In this document: piece by piece, positions 45,013 to 54,925 of the stretch
Position numbering within the stretch: the stretch's first letter is position 1
Layout: every line of letters begins with the position of its first letter
The notes under the pieces: generated by a model
Told to the model about the DNA's origin: nothing
The model's input: only the letters and a program-made list of their open reading frames with translations
The model's database searches: none
Position numbers and translations under genes: made by a program
Assembly: GCA_050947015.1 (NCBI GenBank)
Contig: JBMNVT010000006.1
Coordinates: 1-64,000 of the forward strand
Reading direction: 5' to 3'
Source: CAKXIK01 sp050947015
GTDB taxonomy: Bacteria > Bacillota > Clostridia > Oscillospirales > Acutalibacteraceae
Length of the DNA: 64,000 bases

Positions 45013-45930
45013 TCAGCCCTTGAGAGAACCAAGCATAACACCCTTAACAAAGTATTTCTGGAAAAACGGATATGTAAAAATTACGGGCAGGGTGGTAAAT
45101 ATAATCATTGCATACTGCAAACTCAGATTTGCCAGCCTTGTTTTTGCCAAAAGTTCCATTTCTTCTTTTGTGCCCGGCTTATCAAGCCTTTGCGTCATTG
45201 CAACCAGCACACGGCGCAGATAAAGCTGCAGCGGCTGCAAATCCACATTTTTCAGGTAAATCTGCGCGGTAAACCATCCGTTCCAGACCATCACGATGGT
45301 GTAAATTGCAATTACGGCGAGAATCGGTTTAGCTAACGGCAGATAAATTTTGAACAGAATCTGATAGCAATTTGCGCCGTCAATTTTTGCTGCCTCGCGC
45401 AGAGTTTCGGGAATAGATAGAAAATATGTTCGTGTCAGTATAATATACCATATGCTGTAAGAATGCGGAATAATCATGGCCCAAATATTATTATACAAAC
45501 CGAACATTTTCATCACCATGAAGGAAGGAATCAAACCGCCGCTGAAATACATCGGAATCAGCAGAAATATGGTTGCCGCCCTTTTACCGATTAGATTTGG
45601 GGAGGCAAGCGGAAACGCCGCCAACACACAGGTTAAAAGCATGAATGTGGTGGACACCAGCACATAGAAAATTGTCATGCCGTAAGCACGCCACATTTCC
45701 GGTTTTGCAATGATGACCTTGTAGCCGTTAAACTGCAGACCGATTGGATAAAAATATACCTTCAGTCCGCTGACTGCCGCAGGGCTGCTGACAGACATGC
45801 ACAGCACATAATACATCGGGTAAATACAGATTAAAGCTGCAAAAATTGCAAGGATGTAAAGAACAACGGTCCAAACGGGATTTCCTTCGCGGATGTGTCC
45901 CTTGTGCTTAAGTTCCATCGCTGCTGCCAT
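45013..45930 (-). CDS. lplC: Sugar ABC transporter permease, LplC/YtcP type
   Basis: 305 residues with six membrane helices and the EAA loop (IPETLREAAKIDGANCYQIL) that contacts the ATPase. AAAGGAGG precedes ATG. The conserved end YPFFQKYFVKGVMLGSLKG is characteristic of LplC/YtcP permeases for oligosaccharides such as aldotetraouronate. It lies between LplB and the binding protein in one operon. Confidence 0.9.
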   Translation of the reverse strand: MAAAMELKHKGHIREGNPVWTVVLYILAIFAALICIYPMYYVLCMSVSSPAAVSGLKVYFYPIGLQFNGYKVIIAKPEMWRAYGMTIFYVLVSTTFMLLTCVLAAFPLASPNLIGKRAATIFLLIPMYFSGGLIPSFMVMKMFGLYNNIWAMIIPHSYSIWYIILTRTYFLSIPETLREAAKIDGANCYQILFKIYLPLAKPILAVIAIYTIVMVWNGWFTAQIYLKNVDLQPLQLYLRRVLVAMTQRLDKPGTKEEMELLAKTRLANLSLQYAMIIFTTLPVIFTYPFFQKYFVKGVMLGSLKG

Positions 45931-45945
45931 TCTCTTTTTCCTCCT

Positions 45946-46908
45946 TTAAAACATACCGTAGCTCGTAAACTTGTTGCTGATCTTATTTGCAAGGAACAGC
46001 AGGCAGAAATTGATTGTCGTCGAAAACAGGTTGATGGCTGCACCCAGGCTGTATTGACCGCCTCCAGTACCATCTGCGCCGAGACCCACGCGGTAGACAT
46101 ATGTCCCTATTACGTCGGATTTGGGGTATGTCGCTTCGTTATACAGCAGGAGGATCATGTCCGTATTGGAGGAAACCATGCCTCCGACCGCCATAATGAG
46201 CAGGATTGCTATCGTCGGCAAAATGCACGGCAATGTAATATACCACATCTGCTTCAGCCGTGAAGCTCCGTCAAGCCGTGCAGACTCATATAGCTGCGGG
46301 TCGATCCCGGAAATAGCAGACAAATAAAGAATACTGTCAAACCCAAAGGCAATCCAAATATTTGTCAGAATGTAAATAGTATCGAAATAATTCGCTTCGT
46401 TGATAAAAGCGGTTCTTGTTCCACCGAACACTGTATATATGCTGTTGATTAAGCCGTCGGTGCGCAAAAACGAAAGCACCATGCCGGCAACAACAACAGA
46501 AGAAATGAAATGCGGCAGATAGCTCGCCGTCTGCACAAATTTTTTGAACCGCATGTGGCGCAGCTCGTTAAGCAGCAGCGCAAACGCAATCGGTACCCAA
46601 AAACCAAACAGCAAATTTTTAAGGCTTAAGCGAATGGTATTCCCGAACAACCTGGGGAACAGGGAGCTTCCGATAAATTCTTTGAAATGCTTCAGTCCTA
46701 CCCACTGAACATCTCCCCAGAAGAAACCGTTGCCCGGCTGATAATCCTGAAACGCAATCACAATACCAAACAAAGGGAAGTATGAAAAACACAGAATCAA
46801 CACAATAACTGGGAACATCAAACCGTAAAGCTCTATGCTTTCACGTATTACCGCTTTGGAATGTCTGCGCCTTTTGATCACCGCCGCTGACCTTGCCGTC
46901 TTTTCCAC
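45946..46908 (-). CDS. lplB: Sugar ABC transporter permease, LplB type
   Basis: 320 residues, GTG start at 46908 behind AAAGGAG. A basic N-terminus, six membrane helices and the EAA loop (IDPQLYESARLDGASRLKQM). PLFGIVIAFQDYQPGNG is typical of LplB. First gene of the transporter operon, preceded by a clear promoter. Confidence 0.9.
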   Translation of the reverse strand: MEKTARSAAVIKRRRHSKAVIRESIELYGLMFPVIVLILCFSYFPLFGIVIAFQDYQPGNGFFWGDVQWVGLKHFKEFIGSSLFPRLFGNTIRLSLKNLLFGFWVPIAFALLLNELRHMRFKKFVQTASYLPHFISSVVVAGMVLSFLRTDGLINSIYTVFGGTRTAFINEANYFDTIYILTNIWIAFGFDSILYLSAISGIDPQLYESARLDGASRLKQMWYITLPCILPTIAILLIMAVGGMVSSNTDMILLLYNEATYPKSDVIGTYVYRVGLGADGTGGGQYSLGAAINLFSTTINFCLLFLANKISNKFTSYGMF

Positions 46909-47044
46909 GTTTGGACCAACTCCTTTTACAAGAATAAATTAGATTGAGAGAAAAAACCGGCACGATTCCACAGAGAGCTGTATTAGGGTTCGTGCATTCT
47001 AAACAAACAAAACTTCTGATCGGTTTTCCCTTTTGTATGGCTTA

Positions 47045-47074
47045 ATTATATAGAAAAAACAACAACAAGTTCAA
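47045..47074 (-). promoter_or_regulatory. Promoter of lplB-lplC-lipoprotein-CBM9 operon
   Basis: On the minus strand TTGAAC (47074-47069), 18-base spacer, TATAAT (47050-47045), 137 bases upstream of lplB. The rest of the 426 bases between lplB and the 1089-residue protein gene is AT-rich and shows no other feature I can name. Confidence 0.65.
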
Positions 47075-47334
47075 CATACAATTTTATATTTTGAATTCTT
47101 TTTTATTGATTATGTCTGCCGTAGCAAAACTATTCTCACAGGAATGGCATTCTGCCGAGTTTTTTTATAAACGGACAGCAAGGAAAAGAGAATAAAAAAA
47201 ATATATTTTTCGCAAGGATTGTATGCCAAATCAAAAATTGTAACCTTAGAACAAACAATTTTTGCACAAAAAAATCCGATACAACACTATTTTTTAAGCG
47301 TTTCAGTACCGGATTTTCAATTTTTACTGATATT

Positions 47335-50300
47335 TTACTGCAAAAGAAGACGGATCTTGCAAATCCCATTTAAATTCCCTGTCAAAACCCAAACACCACT
47401 ACCGGTTTGCCGGGTCTGCCAGCCGTCGGCCGCTACACTTGAAAAGTTACCCACAATTCGCACAGCAGCGGAGCCGACTCCTTGAATCCGCAAACAATTT
47501 CCGTCACACGACAACACCTCCGTTTCATTATCGGCCGTCCAAACGGCAAAACTTCCGCAAACCGTAAACGTATGAATTACGCCGCGATCAATGCACAACG
47601 GATAGCTTTTGCTTCCGAGTAAAAGCTCTGCCTTTGCCGGTTCATCCGCATCCTGCCACCAATTTGTGTTGATTGCATAGATCCGCCTCACCCCCTGACA
47701 ATCGTCGTAGGCGGAGAATTCCACCGTGTCCTGCGTACGCATCCATCCTTTTTCCCGCTGAGCTGTGGATTCGCGATTTCCCAACTGAGCCAGCAAACCC
47801 TCGTACACCGGCCGAATTGCCTCAACAGCGGGATATTCGCGCACGTTGACCAAAATAACAGAGCCTTTTCCCAGAGAATGACGAACGACAAGCGGAAAAC
47901 CATTCATCTCCTGCAGAACCTCCACTGCCGCGCCAAGACATATATTTCCCGCCGCATACCCGGAACCCGTTTCCACAAAACCGCTTAAACGAACGCCGGT
48001 AAGCTCTTCCTGCCTTTCAAGCCATTCGCTTTCGCCGTGAAGAATTTTCTCCCGATTTGTCTGCGTAAATAAATGAGGCCACGCAAATAGCAGCGTACCA
48101 CCCTGCCGCACAAAATGGATCCACCGGTCCAGATCGCCTTCTTCTGCCGCATGATAGCCCAGAAAAGCCATTGATCCATATCGGTTCATCTGTTCCTGCG
48201 GCGCCTCTGCCGGCAAAATATCCACCATTCCGTATGGGGTGCGAGTGTAAAATCCTTGCGGCTCTTCGGGACACGGGTGGCGATATAACGCATCCAAAAC
48301 CGCATCCGGATAAAAGACCCTGAGTAAGTCCCAGCTTTCCTCTGGTGCTGAAAACCTCCATTCCGGGCCAGTCTTGCCCCATGCGGGACTCCTGCCAAAG
48401 CATCTCCAGCCGTCATAACGGCCATGTACCACCGCAATGGGAGCAACCAGCTCCCCGCGGCGGGTATGAGATTCTACGAATTTGACAAATTGACGTTCCA
48501 CGTCGGCATGAGAACGGCAGCAATGGCTGAAGCGGTCAAACTTTGCAAAGTTCTCTTCCATATGCCAAAGGCCTTCCTCGGTATTGATCTGGCTGACGCC
48601 TTGCAGATAGCATACGAACAGAGCAAGCTGGTACCGCCGGCAGTTTGCCGGCGTGTCGTGCGGTGTGGAATACCACTGCAGTGCAAGATGCGAAATAAAA
48701 TATTTACGCCCGTAAGCTCTTGAAGCGCCCCGCAGAACGGAAAGCAACACTTCATTGGAACCGTACATCGTCTCCGCGCCGCCAATCGGCAGACCTGCCG
48801 CAAAAAAATCCCGAAAAAAAACTGCCGGACCCGTATGCCGATCTATCCCATGCAGAGACTCCCTTGCACAGGCCACAAACTGTTCATGAGCTTCTTTCAT
48901 GTCGGTGCATCCATCCGGGTTGATATAAGTATAAATACTCCTGTCCGTATAAATCAGTCGGTTGGAGTAGCTCCAATCCGGATGCTGCAGAATGCGGTTG
49001 CGAAGCTCACGGAAAAATAATTCATTGCAATTGCAGTCCTTTGCAAAATTCTGGTTTCCCCAATAGCAAAACGCTCCGTCCCGTTCATGTCCCTGATTTC
49101 CGACGAAATATTCTCCTTCCAGCATTGCTCTGGTAGGATTTGCATTGATTCCGGGCAATTCGCGCCCATCGATCATATGGCAATAGGCAATCTGCATCTC
49201 GTTACACAACTGTGCAACTCTGCGCCACATCGTTTCATTGACCACGCGTGTTCCGCACCAGCGATATGTCGGACGAAACGTAATATAATTGCCCAGATGT
49301 TCAGAAAGGTACCAAACCAAAAAATCCTCCATGGATTGCGTATCCTGCGGCACATAAATGGAATCTCCGGCACCGACCAAAACGCCGTCCTCTTCCTTTG
49401 CGATGATACGTTCAATAACAGCCGAAACCATACTGCCTTCCGCAAATGCCGAAATCGTAATGTCGGTCGCATTTTCCCCGGCGTGAAATTTGATTGTCTG
49501 CAGACCGGAGGAACGAAATCTGACCGTCGTCTCCACGGGCCGAATGGCAGAAGAATCCGACTGAAACAAAACCGTTGTGTCCGGCTTCCGAACGGAAATC
49601 ATAACTGCAAAATCACAATTCCGGCGAACAAAGTGCGGCACAGCCCGAAACTCAACCGCTCTGTTTTCCGTGTATAACAGCTGCATCGCCTGCAGATGAT
49701 AGGGCAGCGCGCCGCTCCACCGGTTCAAATTGGTCAGCGTAACAATATTTTTGCCTTTTTGTATCAGTTCCGAAGGCAGCTCTATTTCATTTTCAGACCG
49801 AAGGTGGCACCTTTGGAATAACGACGCATCCGGCAGACGTATACCGTTGAGCACGACCGAAAGCTCCGTCCATTCTTTGCGCGACAGGTTTTCGCCGAAC
49901 CAATTCATATTTTCATGATGCCGGTTTGCCGGCATAAACGCCGGAAGCACGTTTTGCCCGCAGGAATTTTGAAAGGAGGGATCTTCCAGAAAAAGTCTGC
50001 CGGTCGTTTTACGGACAGTTACCGTAAACAGCAGGCAGGCTGTTTCGTCGCCCACCCGCATGTCGGCTTCTACCTTTTTCCAGTCGAATGTGCCCTGAGG
50101 AATTGCCAAACATACCGTTTCGTCCGCCGGATCATTTAAATCCAGCGGATGGCGGCCAGATTTTTTTAGAAAACGTTCAATTCGAATCAACGATAAGCCG
50201 TCCTGCGACGCAAAATTTTCCCCCTTCAACCAGAGACCGAAATGCCATTGATCGTTCTCACTCGGCTGAGCCGCAAACTGTTCTGTGCAGCGCGGCGGAC

Positions 50301-50604
50301 ACGGAAGCTTGAAATAGACGCTGCGCGGATAGTCTTCGCACTTTTCCTCAAGGCAGAGACTGTATGCACTGTGGTCCGTTGTCTGCGCATTGAGCGCATC
50401 GTCAATATCCCGATATAAGAGCGGAAAACCGCCCTCCCACATCCAGGATGGGTGCACTCCGCAATCGCCGCATAACCGAAGGCGAAAACGGAAATTCTCC
50501 GGATTGGTTTGCAGAAAGGTATCTGTGGAAAAGCAAAAAGAATGTTTCTTTCCGGGCATCAAAGTCAGCTTTGTTTCCTCCAAAACAGGAAGCATATGAA
50601 ACAT
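47335..50604 (-). CDS. Large cytoplasmic protein, probable glycoside hydrolase of unknown family
   Basis: 1089 residues, start at 50604 behind AAAGGGGA; no signal peptide. Residues about 1-420 look beta-rich (sandwich modules). About 430-760 has the look of a TIM barrel with many Trp/Tyr/His segments (TYRWCGTRVV, MIDGRELPG, GGAETMYGSNEVLL, HLALQWYSTPHD). About 780-950 resembles the Rossmann-like A4-beta-galactosidase/GATase-like module (FVRQGGTLLFAWPHLF, LGKGSVILVNV), and a beta domain ends the protein. I cannot place it in a named GH family. Gene context (sugar transporter downstream, AraC sensor upstream) supports action on an imported oligosaccharide. Confidence 0.6.
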   Translation of the reverse strand: MFHMLPVLEETKLTLMPGKKHSFCFSTDTFLQTNPENFRFRLRLCGDCGVHPSWMWEGGFPLLYRDIDDALNAQTTDHSAYSLCLEEKCEDYPRSVYFKLPCPPRCTEQFAAQPSENDQWHFGLWLKGENFASQDGLSLIRIERFLKKSGRHPLDLNDPADETVCLAIPQGTFDWKKVEADMRVGDETACLLFTVTVRKTTGRLFLEDPSFQNSCGQNVLPAFMPANRHHENMNWFGENLSRKEWTELSVVLNGIRLPDASLFQRCHLRSENEIELPSELIQKGKNIVTLTNLNRWSGALPYHLQAMQLLYTENRAVEFRAVPHFVRRNCDFAVMISVRKPDTTVLFQSDSSAIRPVETTVRFRSSGLQTIKFHAGENATDITISAFAEGSMVSAVIERIIAKEEDGVLVGAGDSIYVPQDTQSMEDFLVWYLSEHLGNYITFRPTYRWCGTRVVNETMWRRVAQLCNEMQIAYCHMIDGRELPGINANPTRAMLEGEYFVGNQGHERDGAFCYWGNQNFAKDCNCNELFFRELRNRILQHPDWSYSNRLIYTDRSIYTYINPDGCTDMKEAHEQFVACARESLHGIDRHTGPAVFFRDFFAAGLPIGGAETMYGSNEVLLSVLRGASRAYGRKYFISHLALQWYSTPHDTPANCRRYQLALFVCYLQGVSQINTEEGLWHMEENFAKFDRFSHCCRSHADVERQFVKFVESHTRRGELVAPIAVVHGRYDGWRCFGRSPAWGKTGPEWRFSAPEESWDLLRVFYPDAVLDALYRHPCPEEPQGFYTRTPYGMVDILPAEAPQEQMNRYGSMAFLGYHAAEEGDLDRWIHFVRQGGTLLFAWPHLFTQTNREKILHGESEWLERQEELTGVRLSGFVETGSGYAAGNICLGAAVEVLQEMNGFPLVVRHSLGKGSVILVNVREYPAVEAIRPVYEGLLAQLGNRESTAQREKGWMRTQDTVEFSAYDDCQGVRRIYAINTNWWQDADEPAKAELLLGSKSYPLCIDRGVIHTFTVCGSFAVWTADNETEVLSCDGNCLRIQGVGSAAVRIVGNFSSVAADGWQTRQTGSGVWVLTGNLNGICKIRLLLQ

Positions 50605-50647
50605 TGTTATATCCCCTTTCTATTCTCGCAGCCGTTCCGTTTTGCCT

Positions 50648-52846
50648 TTACTCCGGCTGTCGGTTTACTGCCGTATGCTTTATGGCATAGTCACGCGGCG
50701 TAATCCCCTCATACCTTAGGAAAGCCCGACGAAAAGAGAGGTCGTTTTCATAACCGACCCTTCTGGCAACTTCAGCGACATTACATTTTTCGTGCCGAAA
50801 GATTTCTTTCGCTTTTTCCATGCGGATTCTGCACAGATAATCGTAAAAACAAATTTTTGCCGTGCTTTTGAACGTTCGCGAAACCGCGGAAGCAGAAAGC
50901 TCAAATTCCCGGCTCAGATCTTTCAGAGAAAGAGCGCAGTCATGGTAATTCTGTTCCACATACATCAACATTCGGCGTCCAATACTGCCCGCAGAACCGT
51001 TTTCGTCAGAGTACGAAGACCTTCGGCAAACCACTTGCGTCAGGGTATGCAGATATTGCCACTGCTTTTTATCTGTATATTGGGTAAGGTTTTCTTCAAA
51101 TTCACGCTCCGGCTCTATCGTGTCCATCCCAAGTTCATCCATAACACGAACAATCGTTTCAAAAATGAGCGAAGTAACCTTAATCTTAGTTCCCTGAGAG
51201 AGGCCCCTTGCAATATTTTCGGCTCGAAGTTCACAAATAATTTTAAGCGCCGTTTCTTCGTTGCCGACTTTTAAGGAGTTAATCAGCTGAATTTCCCAAT
51301 CCGTAGGGTAATAATAAGCGTTGTTTTTACCCGCAATAAAAACCTTCCGGCTGTCTCCCTCAAAAGATCCGCTGAGCAGGCATTCCTTTGCATTTTGAAA
51401 CGACTTGCTGATTCCCACAAGGTGATCTTCCGCCGTTCCGCAGCAAATGGTAATCTGTCTTCCGGTCTGTTCCTGAATGCTCCGCTGCATCAGAAGCACC
51501 GATTGGTGCATTTCGTCGTCGCTTCTGCCGTCATCACATAGAATAAAGGCATTCTCCGTAGCCGAGAGTTCAATACATTCCACACCGCTATATTGTTTTT
51601 CCATATAAGTCTGGAGCGCCAATAACACCTGCAGATTTTCGCTGTTTGCCACGTCGGATTCCCCTGTCAGACCGCAGAGCACCACACGGAATTTCTGCCC
51701 GTCTTGATAAGGAATCTTGTAATTTTCCAGCGCCTGCCGCACGTTTTCTTCTATAAAATAACCGCGCAGCAAACCTAAGAGGAAATTGCCTTTTGCCGCA
51801 CCGTAATATAATTGTTTCTGCCGTTCTATTTCCTTTTTTTCATTTTCCAGTTTTTGAAAGAACCCTTCGATCCCCGCAAACTCGTCCTGCTTGACGGTTT
51901 CTGTTTGGCGCATCAGTTTTGCAATGGGCCGGTAACTGATTCGTGTCAGCAGATAGGACGCCACAACCGCCAGCAAAAAAGACAGCACGATCGCCAAAAT
52001 GAAAAGAAGAGTCAGGCTTTTCAGTTCTGTCCCACTGTCTGACTCCAGATGAATTTCATATTCGCACCGATAACTCTGTGAACGAAGCCGGATAACCACC
52101 CCCTGATTCCGAACCGAATTCTGATCGGTACCGGATTCTTCATATGTATACAAAACCGCGCCGTCCTGTAAAATCGAAAAGCTGATGAGCTTTCCCGGTT
52201 TAATCTTTCGAATATAATTATCCATCATATTATTATTAATCAAAATCAACAGTGAAGCACGCGAACTGGGAGAGATATAATCTACGCCCTGAACAATCGC
52301 CATTGTATACGGGTATTTCTGCGAAACCTTGAACGACTGCAGACTGATAAATTCAAAATATTGGGGTTTCGCCAGTTGCTCCTGCAGCAGCGTTCGATCG
52401 GCAGAGTCCTTGATACCGATCAAACTCATGATGTTAGCTGTTTTATTCCAGCCCGGCGAGCTGACCATTTCATCTCTCTGCGGCAACGCAAGAGCAATCG
52501 TGTCGGCTACCCCTGCCGTTGCGGAATAGCGCCGCAATTCACGGGCAATCTCCTGTTTTGTGCTGACGGTAAAAAATTCATCGTAATACGGTCCTATTGA
52601 AATGGCATGGGAATACCACGTCGTATTGCGAATCTGAATTCCTATTGTTTTGATTTCATCAAACTTTCGGTCAAAGGTTCTCCGCATTACCTCCGCCCAT
52701 TCTGAGTATTCCTCCTGTCTTTTGTCCTCAACCTTGACGCATATTTGTCGATAAAATATTCCGCCAAAAACAGAAATGATCAACCCAATTACGATAAAAT
52801 AAGAAAAGAATACTTTCCGAAAAAAAGAACGTTTTAATAGAAACAT
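50648..52846 (-). CDS. Membrane-bound AraC-family sensor regulator
   Basis: 732 residues from ATG at 52846 (AGGAG upstream). One N-terminal helix (about 13-33), an extracytoplasmic sensor of about 240 residues, a second helix near 285-305, a HAMP-like and GGDEF-like linker region, and two AraC helix-turn-helix motifs at 630-728 (LSLKDLSREFELSASAVSRT; VAEVARRVGYENDLSFRRAF). This is the YesN/YtdP architecture of Firmicutes regulators that sense extracellular sugars and activate neighbouring LplBC-type operons. It lies 43 bases upstream of the 1089-residue protein gene, on the same strand. Confidence 0.88.
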   Translation of the reverse strand: MFLLKRSFFRKVFFSYFIVIGLIISVFGGIFYRQICVKVEDKRQEEYSEWAEVMRRTFDRKFDEIKTIGIQIRNTTWYSHAISIGPYYDEFFTVSTKQEIARELRRYSATAGVADTIALALPQRDEMVSSPGWNKTANIMSLIGIKDSADRTLLQEQLAKPQYFEFISLQSFKVSQKYPYTMAIVQGVDYISPSSRASLLILINNNMMDNYIRKIKPGKLISFSILQDGAVLYTYEESGTDQNSVRNQGVVIRLRSQSYRCEYEIHLESDSGTELKSLTLLFILAIVLSFLLAVVASYLLTRISYRPIAKLMRQTETVKQDEFAGIEGFFQKLENEKKEIERQKQLYYGAAKGNFLLGLLRGYFIEENVRQALENYKIPYQDGQKFRVVLCGLTGESDVANSENLQVLLALQTYMEKQYSGVECIELSATENAFILCDDGRSDDEMHQSVLLMQRSIQEQTGRQITICCGTAEDHLVGISKSFQNAKECLLSGSFEGDSRKVFIAGKNNAYYYPTDWEIQLINSLKVGNEETALKIICELRAENIARGLSQGTKIKVTSLIFETIVRVMDELGMDTIEPEREFEENLTQYTDKKQWQYLHTLTQVVCRRSSYSDENGSAGSIGRRMLMYVEQNYHDCALSLKDLSREFELSASAVSRTFKSTAKICFYDYLCRIRMEKAKEIFRHEKCNVAEVARRVGYENDLSFRRAFLRYEGITPRDYAIKHTAVNRQPE

Positions 52847-53101
52847 ATGCTTTCTCCTATCTTTAACCAAAACAGCCTCTTTCGATTGCAAAGGTAATTA
52901 ACAAAGCACTGCAGGCGCCCTCTGTTTTCATTATTTTAGAATATTATACCATTAACTTTGCCGCAAATAAAAGTATTTTATGAAAAGATTTTAGAAAAAA
53001 AGACATCGATTTAATATCTTTTGCTTGACAATTAACACATAGAGTGGCAAAATTGTTTCGATCCATAATACCGCCCGGGAGCGAAACTGAGGAGGATGGT
53101 T

Positions 53102-53890
53102 GTGAGCAAAGAAAACTTCAGATTTCAGGCACATCGTGGTGACAGCGCATTCTTTCCGGAAAACACTATTACTGCATATAAAGCCGCTGTAGATCAGGGA
53201 TATCAGGTCGTTGAGATGGATACAAAATTTACATCCGACAACGTCTGTATCTGCCTGCATGACGACACATACAACCGTACCTGCCGCTTTGACGATGGCT
53301 CTGCTTTTGCCGAAAAAATACCGGCCGAGGCACTGACTCTTGAACAAGCCAAAGCACTCGATGCCGGTATGTTCAAGGATGAACGATTCCGCGGCACCAG
53401 AATCCCCACACTCGCTGAGGCATTGGCTTTTCTCAAGGATAAGAATGTAACAGTAAAAATGGATAATATTTTTCAGGGATTCACCCAGGAAAGATTTGAG
53501 ATTTTCTGCGATACCATTGCTTCCGCTGATATGGAAGACCGTATCGCTTTTACCTGCAAAACTTTGCCTTACTTTACCTATCTTACAAAGAGGTTTCCAA
53601 AAGCTGAAATGCATTACGACGGAAGCCTCACCCCCGAAGCGCTGAATATTACCTCCGCGCTTGCAGCCCACCGACTCACCCTCTGGGTTCCCTACGATAA
53701 TCCATCCACCGCGTGGTTTAAGGGACGCAAGGCTGACGCTGAATTCTGCCGTGAACTTCATCGGTACGGCAAGGTGGGCATCTGGCTCATTTCCGAGGTT
53801 GAAGAGCTTCGCGTCGCCGTTAACGAATTCTGCGCTGATATCATCGAAACCAACGGTACGCTGAAGCCTGATGCTCTCAAGCTGATCTGA
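53102..53890 (+). CDS. glpQ: Glycerophosphodiester phosphodiesterase
   Basis: 262 residues, no signal peptide. GTG at 53102 is preferred because GGAGG is six bases upstream, while ATG at 53096 touches it. QAHRGDSAFFPENTITAY, VVEMDTKFTSD and LHDDTYNRT supply the HRG/PENT, E-x-D and HD active-site motifs of the GDPD family. It hydrolyses glycerophosphodiesters to glycerol-3-phosphate and an alcohol. It is divergent from the AraC-family sensor, suggesting it may belong to the same regulon. A weak TTGACA…CAAAAT promoter (53034-53062) lies in front. Confidence 0.85.
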   Translation: MSKENFRFQAHRGDSAFFPENTITAYKAAVDQGYQVVEMDTKFTSDNVCICLHDDTYNRTCRFDDGSAFAEKIPAEALTLEQAKALDAGMFKDERFRGTRIPTLAEALAFLKDKNVTVKMDNIFQGFTQERFEIFCDTIASADMEDRIAFTCKTLPYFTYLTKRFPKAEMHYDGSLTPEALNITSALAAHRLTLWVPYDNPSTAWFKGRKADAEFCRELHRYGKVGIWLISEVEELRVAVNEFCADIIETNGTLKPDALKLI

Positions 53891-54217
53891 ACTCAACAAA
53901 ATTGTATTATTTGTGGAGAGCATTTTACTCGTCAGGCCCTCTGCTTCTTTACTATATAGAAAATATTTTCAGTATATTTTTTACGATAGACGCTCCGTCA
54001 GAAAAGCCTTAATATTTCGCCTCAAAGTATTTCTGCCAGCACTGTTGTAAAAACATTCCGGCCGGATCGTTTCATTTCACAGCCTGACATTCATACGGCT
54101 TTTTTTGACAAACTATCTCCTTTCGTTTGCTGTTTTGAAGGCTTTATGATAAAGTAAAAATACGGAACAGCCGCTTTTAACACAGCGGAAAATTCAAGGA
54201 CAGAGAAGGGATTTTAC
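53891..54217. other. Intergenic region, nothing recognised
   Basis: 327 bases between the phosphodiesterase and MazG genes. It is AT-rich and contains short unconvincing reading frames on both strands; a TTGACA at about 54108 has no partner -10 at proper spacing. I see no terminator with a T-run. Confidence 0.6.
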
Positions 54218-54925
54218 ATGAATGCAGCCGGTAAAATCACAATCCGCTATCTACAGTATTACCTTGCCCAAAAGGATTGCAACCGGGAAGACCCCGACGC
54301 TTATTCCTTAAAGTTGGCGGAAGAGATCGGCGAGTTGGCACACGTTTTTGCAAGAGAGGTTCCGCCCGCGACCGAAAGCTCATTCAAGGGTTCCGCCGAA
54401 GAGGAATTGTGGGACGTGCTGTACTATACACTTTGTATTGCCAACCTTCACCATATCGATCTGGAGCTGTGGATTTTACGAAAAGATCATTACTATGCCC
54501 AGTTGCATTCCGGCTACAGGCTTTTACAGCCGGACGTTCCACCGGAATCAGAGGCTTCGCGCCGGGGCTGTCTGACTGTAAAAGGCTTACAGCTTCATTT
54601 TTTACAACGCGCCGCCGACCCGCGCGGCATTCTATTTTATTTCTGCAAGCTTTGCGAAGAAATGGGAGAATTAATTCGAGTTTTGGTTCGCGGCCACGCC
54701 CCGGCCTGTGAAGAAAAATTTTTGGGCTCCACTGAGGATGCTCTGAGCGATGTAGTTTCGTATGTTATGATTCTGGCGGATCTGCGGCAAATTGATTTGG
54801 AACGCTGGATCCCTTTTAAAGAAGCGTTGAATGCAAAAAAATGGAATCAACCGATTCCGTTTGACCCGGAAGGATGGCGCGGTGAAGAAAAAAACACATA
54901 CCCGCTCGTTGGATTTGCTGATTAA
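54218..54925 (+). CDS. Tandem MazG-like nucleotide pyrophosphohydrolase
   Basis: 235 residues, AGAAGGG before ATG. Two MazG-type helical units are repeated: AEEIGELAHVFAREV…EEELWDVLYY near residues 30-78 and CEEMGELIRVLVRGH…TEDALSDVVSY near 145-190. Each unit has the EExxE and the later ExxD/DxxxD metal-binding helices; the second has DALSD where the first has EELWD. The repeats end alike (IANLHHIDLELWI, LADLRQIDLERWI). Such enzymes hydrolyse non-canonical NTPs. The last about 10 codons overlap the end of an antisense pseudogene and may derive from a deletion joint. Confidence 0.78.
   Translation: MNAAGKITIRYLQYYLAQKDCNREDPDAYSLKLAEEIGELAHVFAREVPPATESSFKGSAEEELWDVLYYTLCIANLHHIDLELWILRKDHYYAQLHSGYRLLQPDVPPESEASRRGCLTVKGLQLHFLQRAADPRGILFYFCKLCEEMGELIRVLVRGHAPACEEKFLGSTEDALSDVVSYVMILADLRQIDLERWIPFKEALNAKKWNQPIPFDPEGWRGEEKNTYPLVGFAD

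Noticed and set aside
52991..53923. 310-codon antisense frame opposite the glycerophosphodiester phosphodiesterase
   Set aside because: The plus-strand frame has HRG, PENT and HD motifs; the minus-strand product has no recognisable feature.
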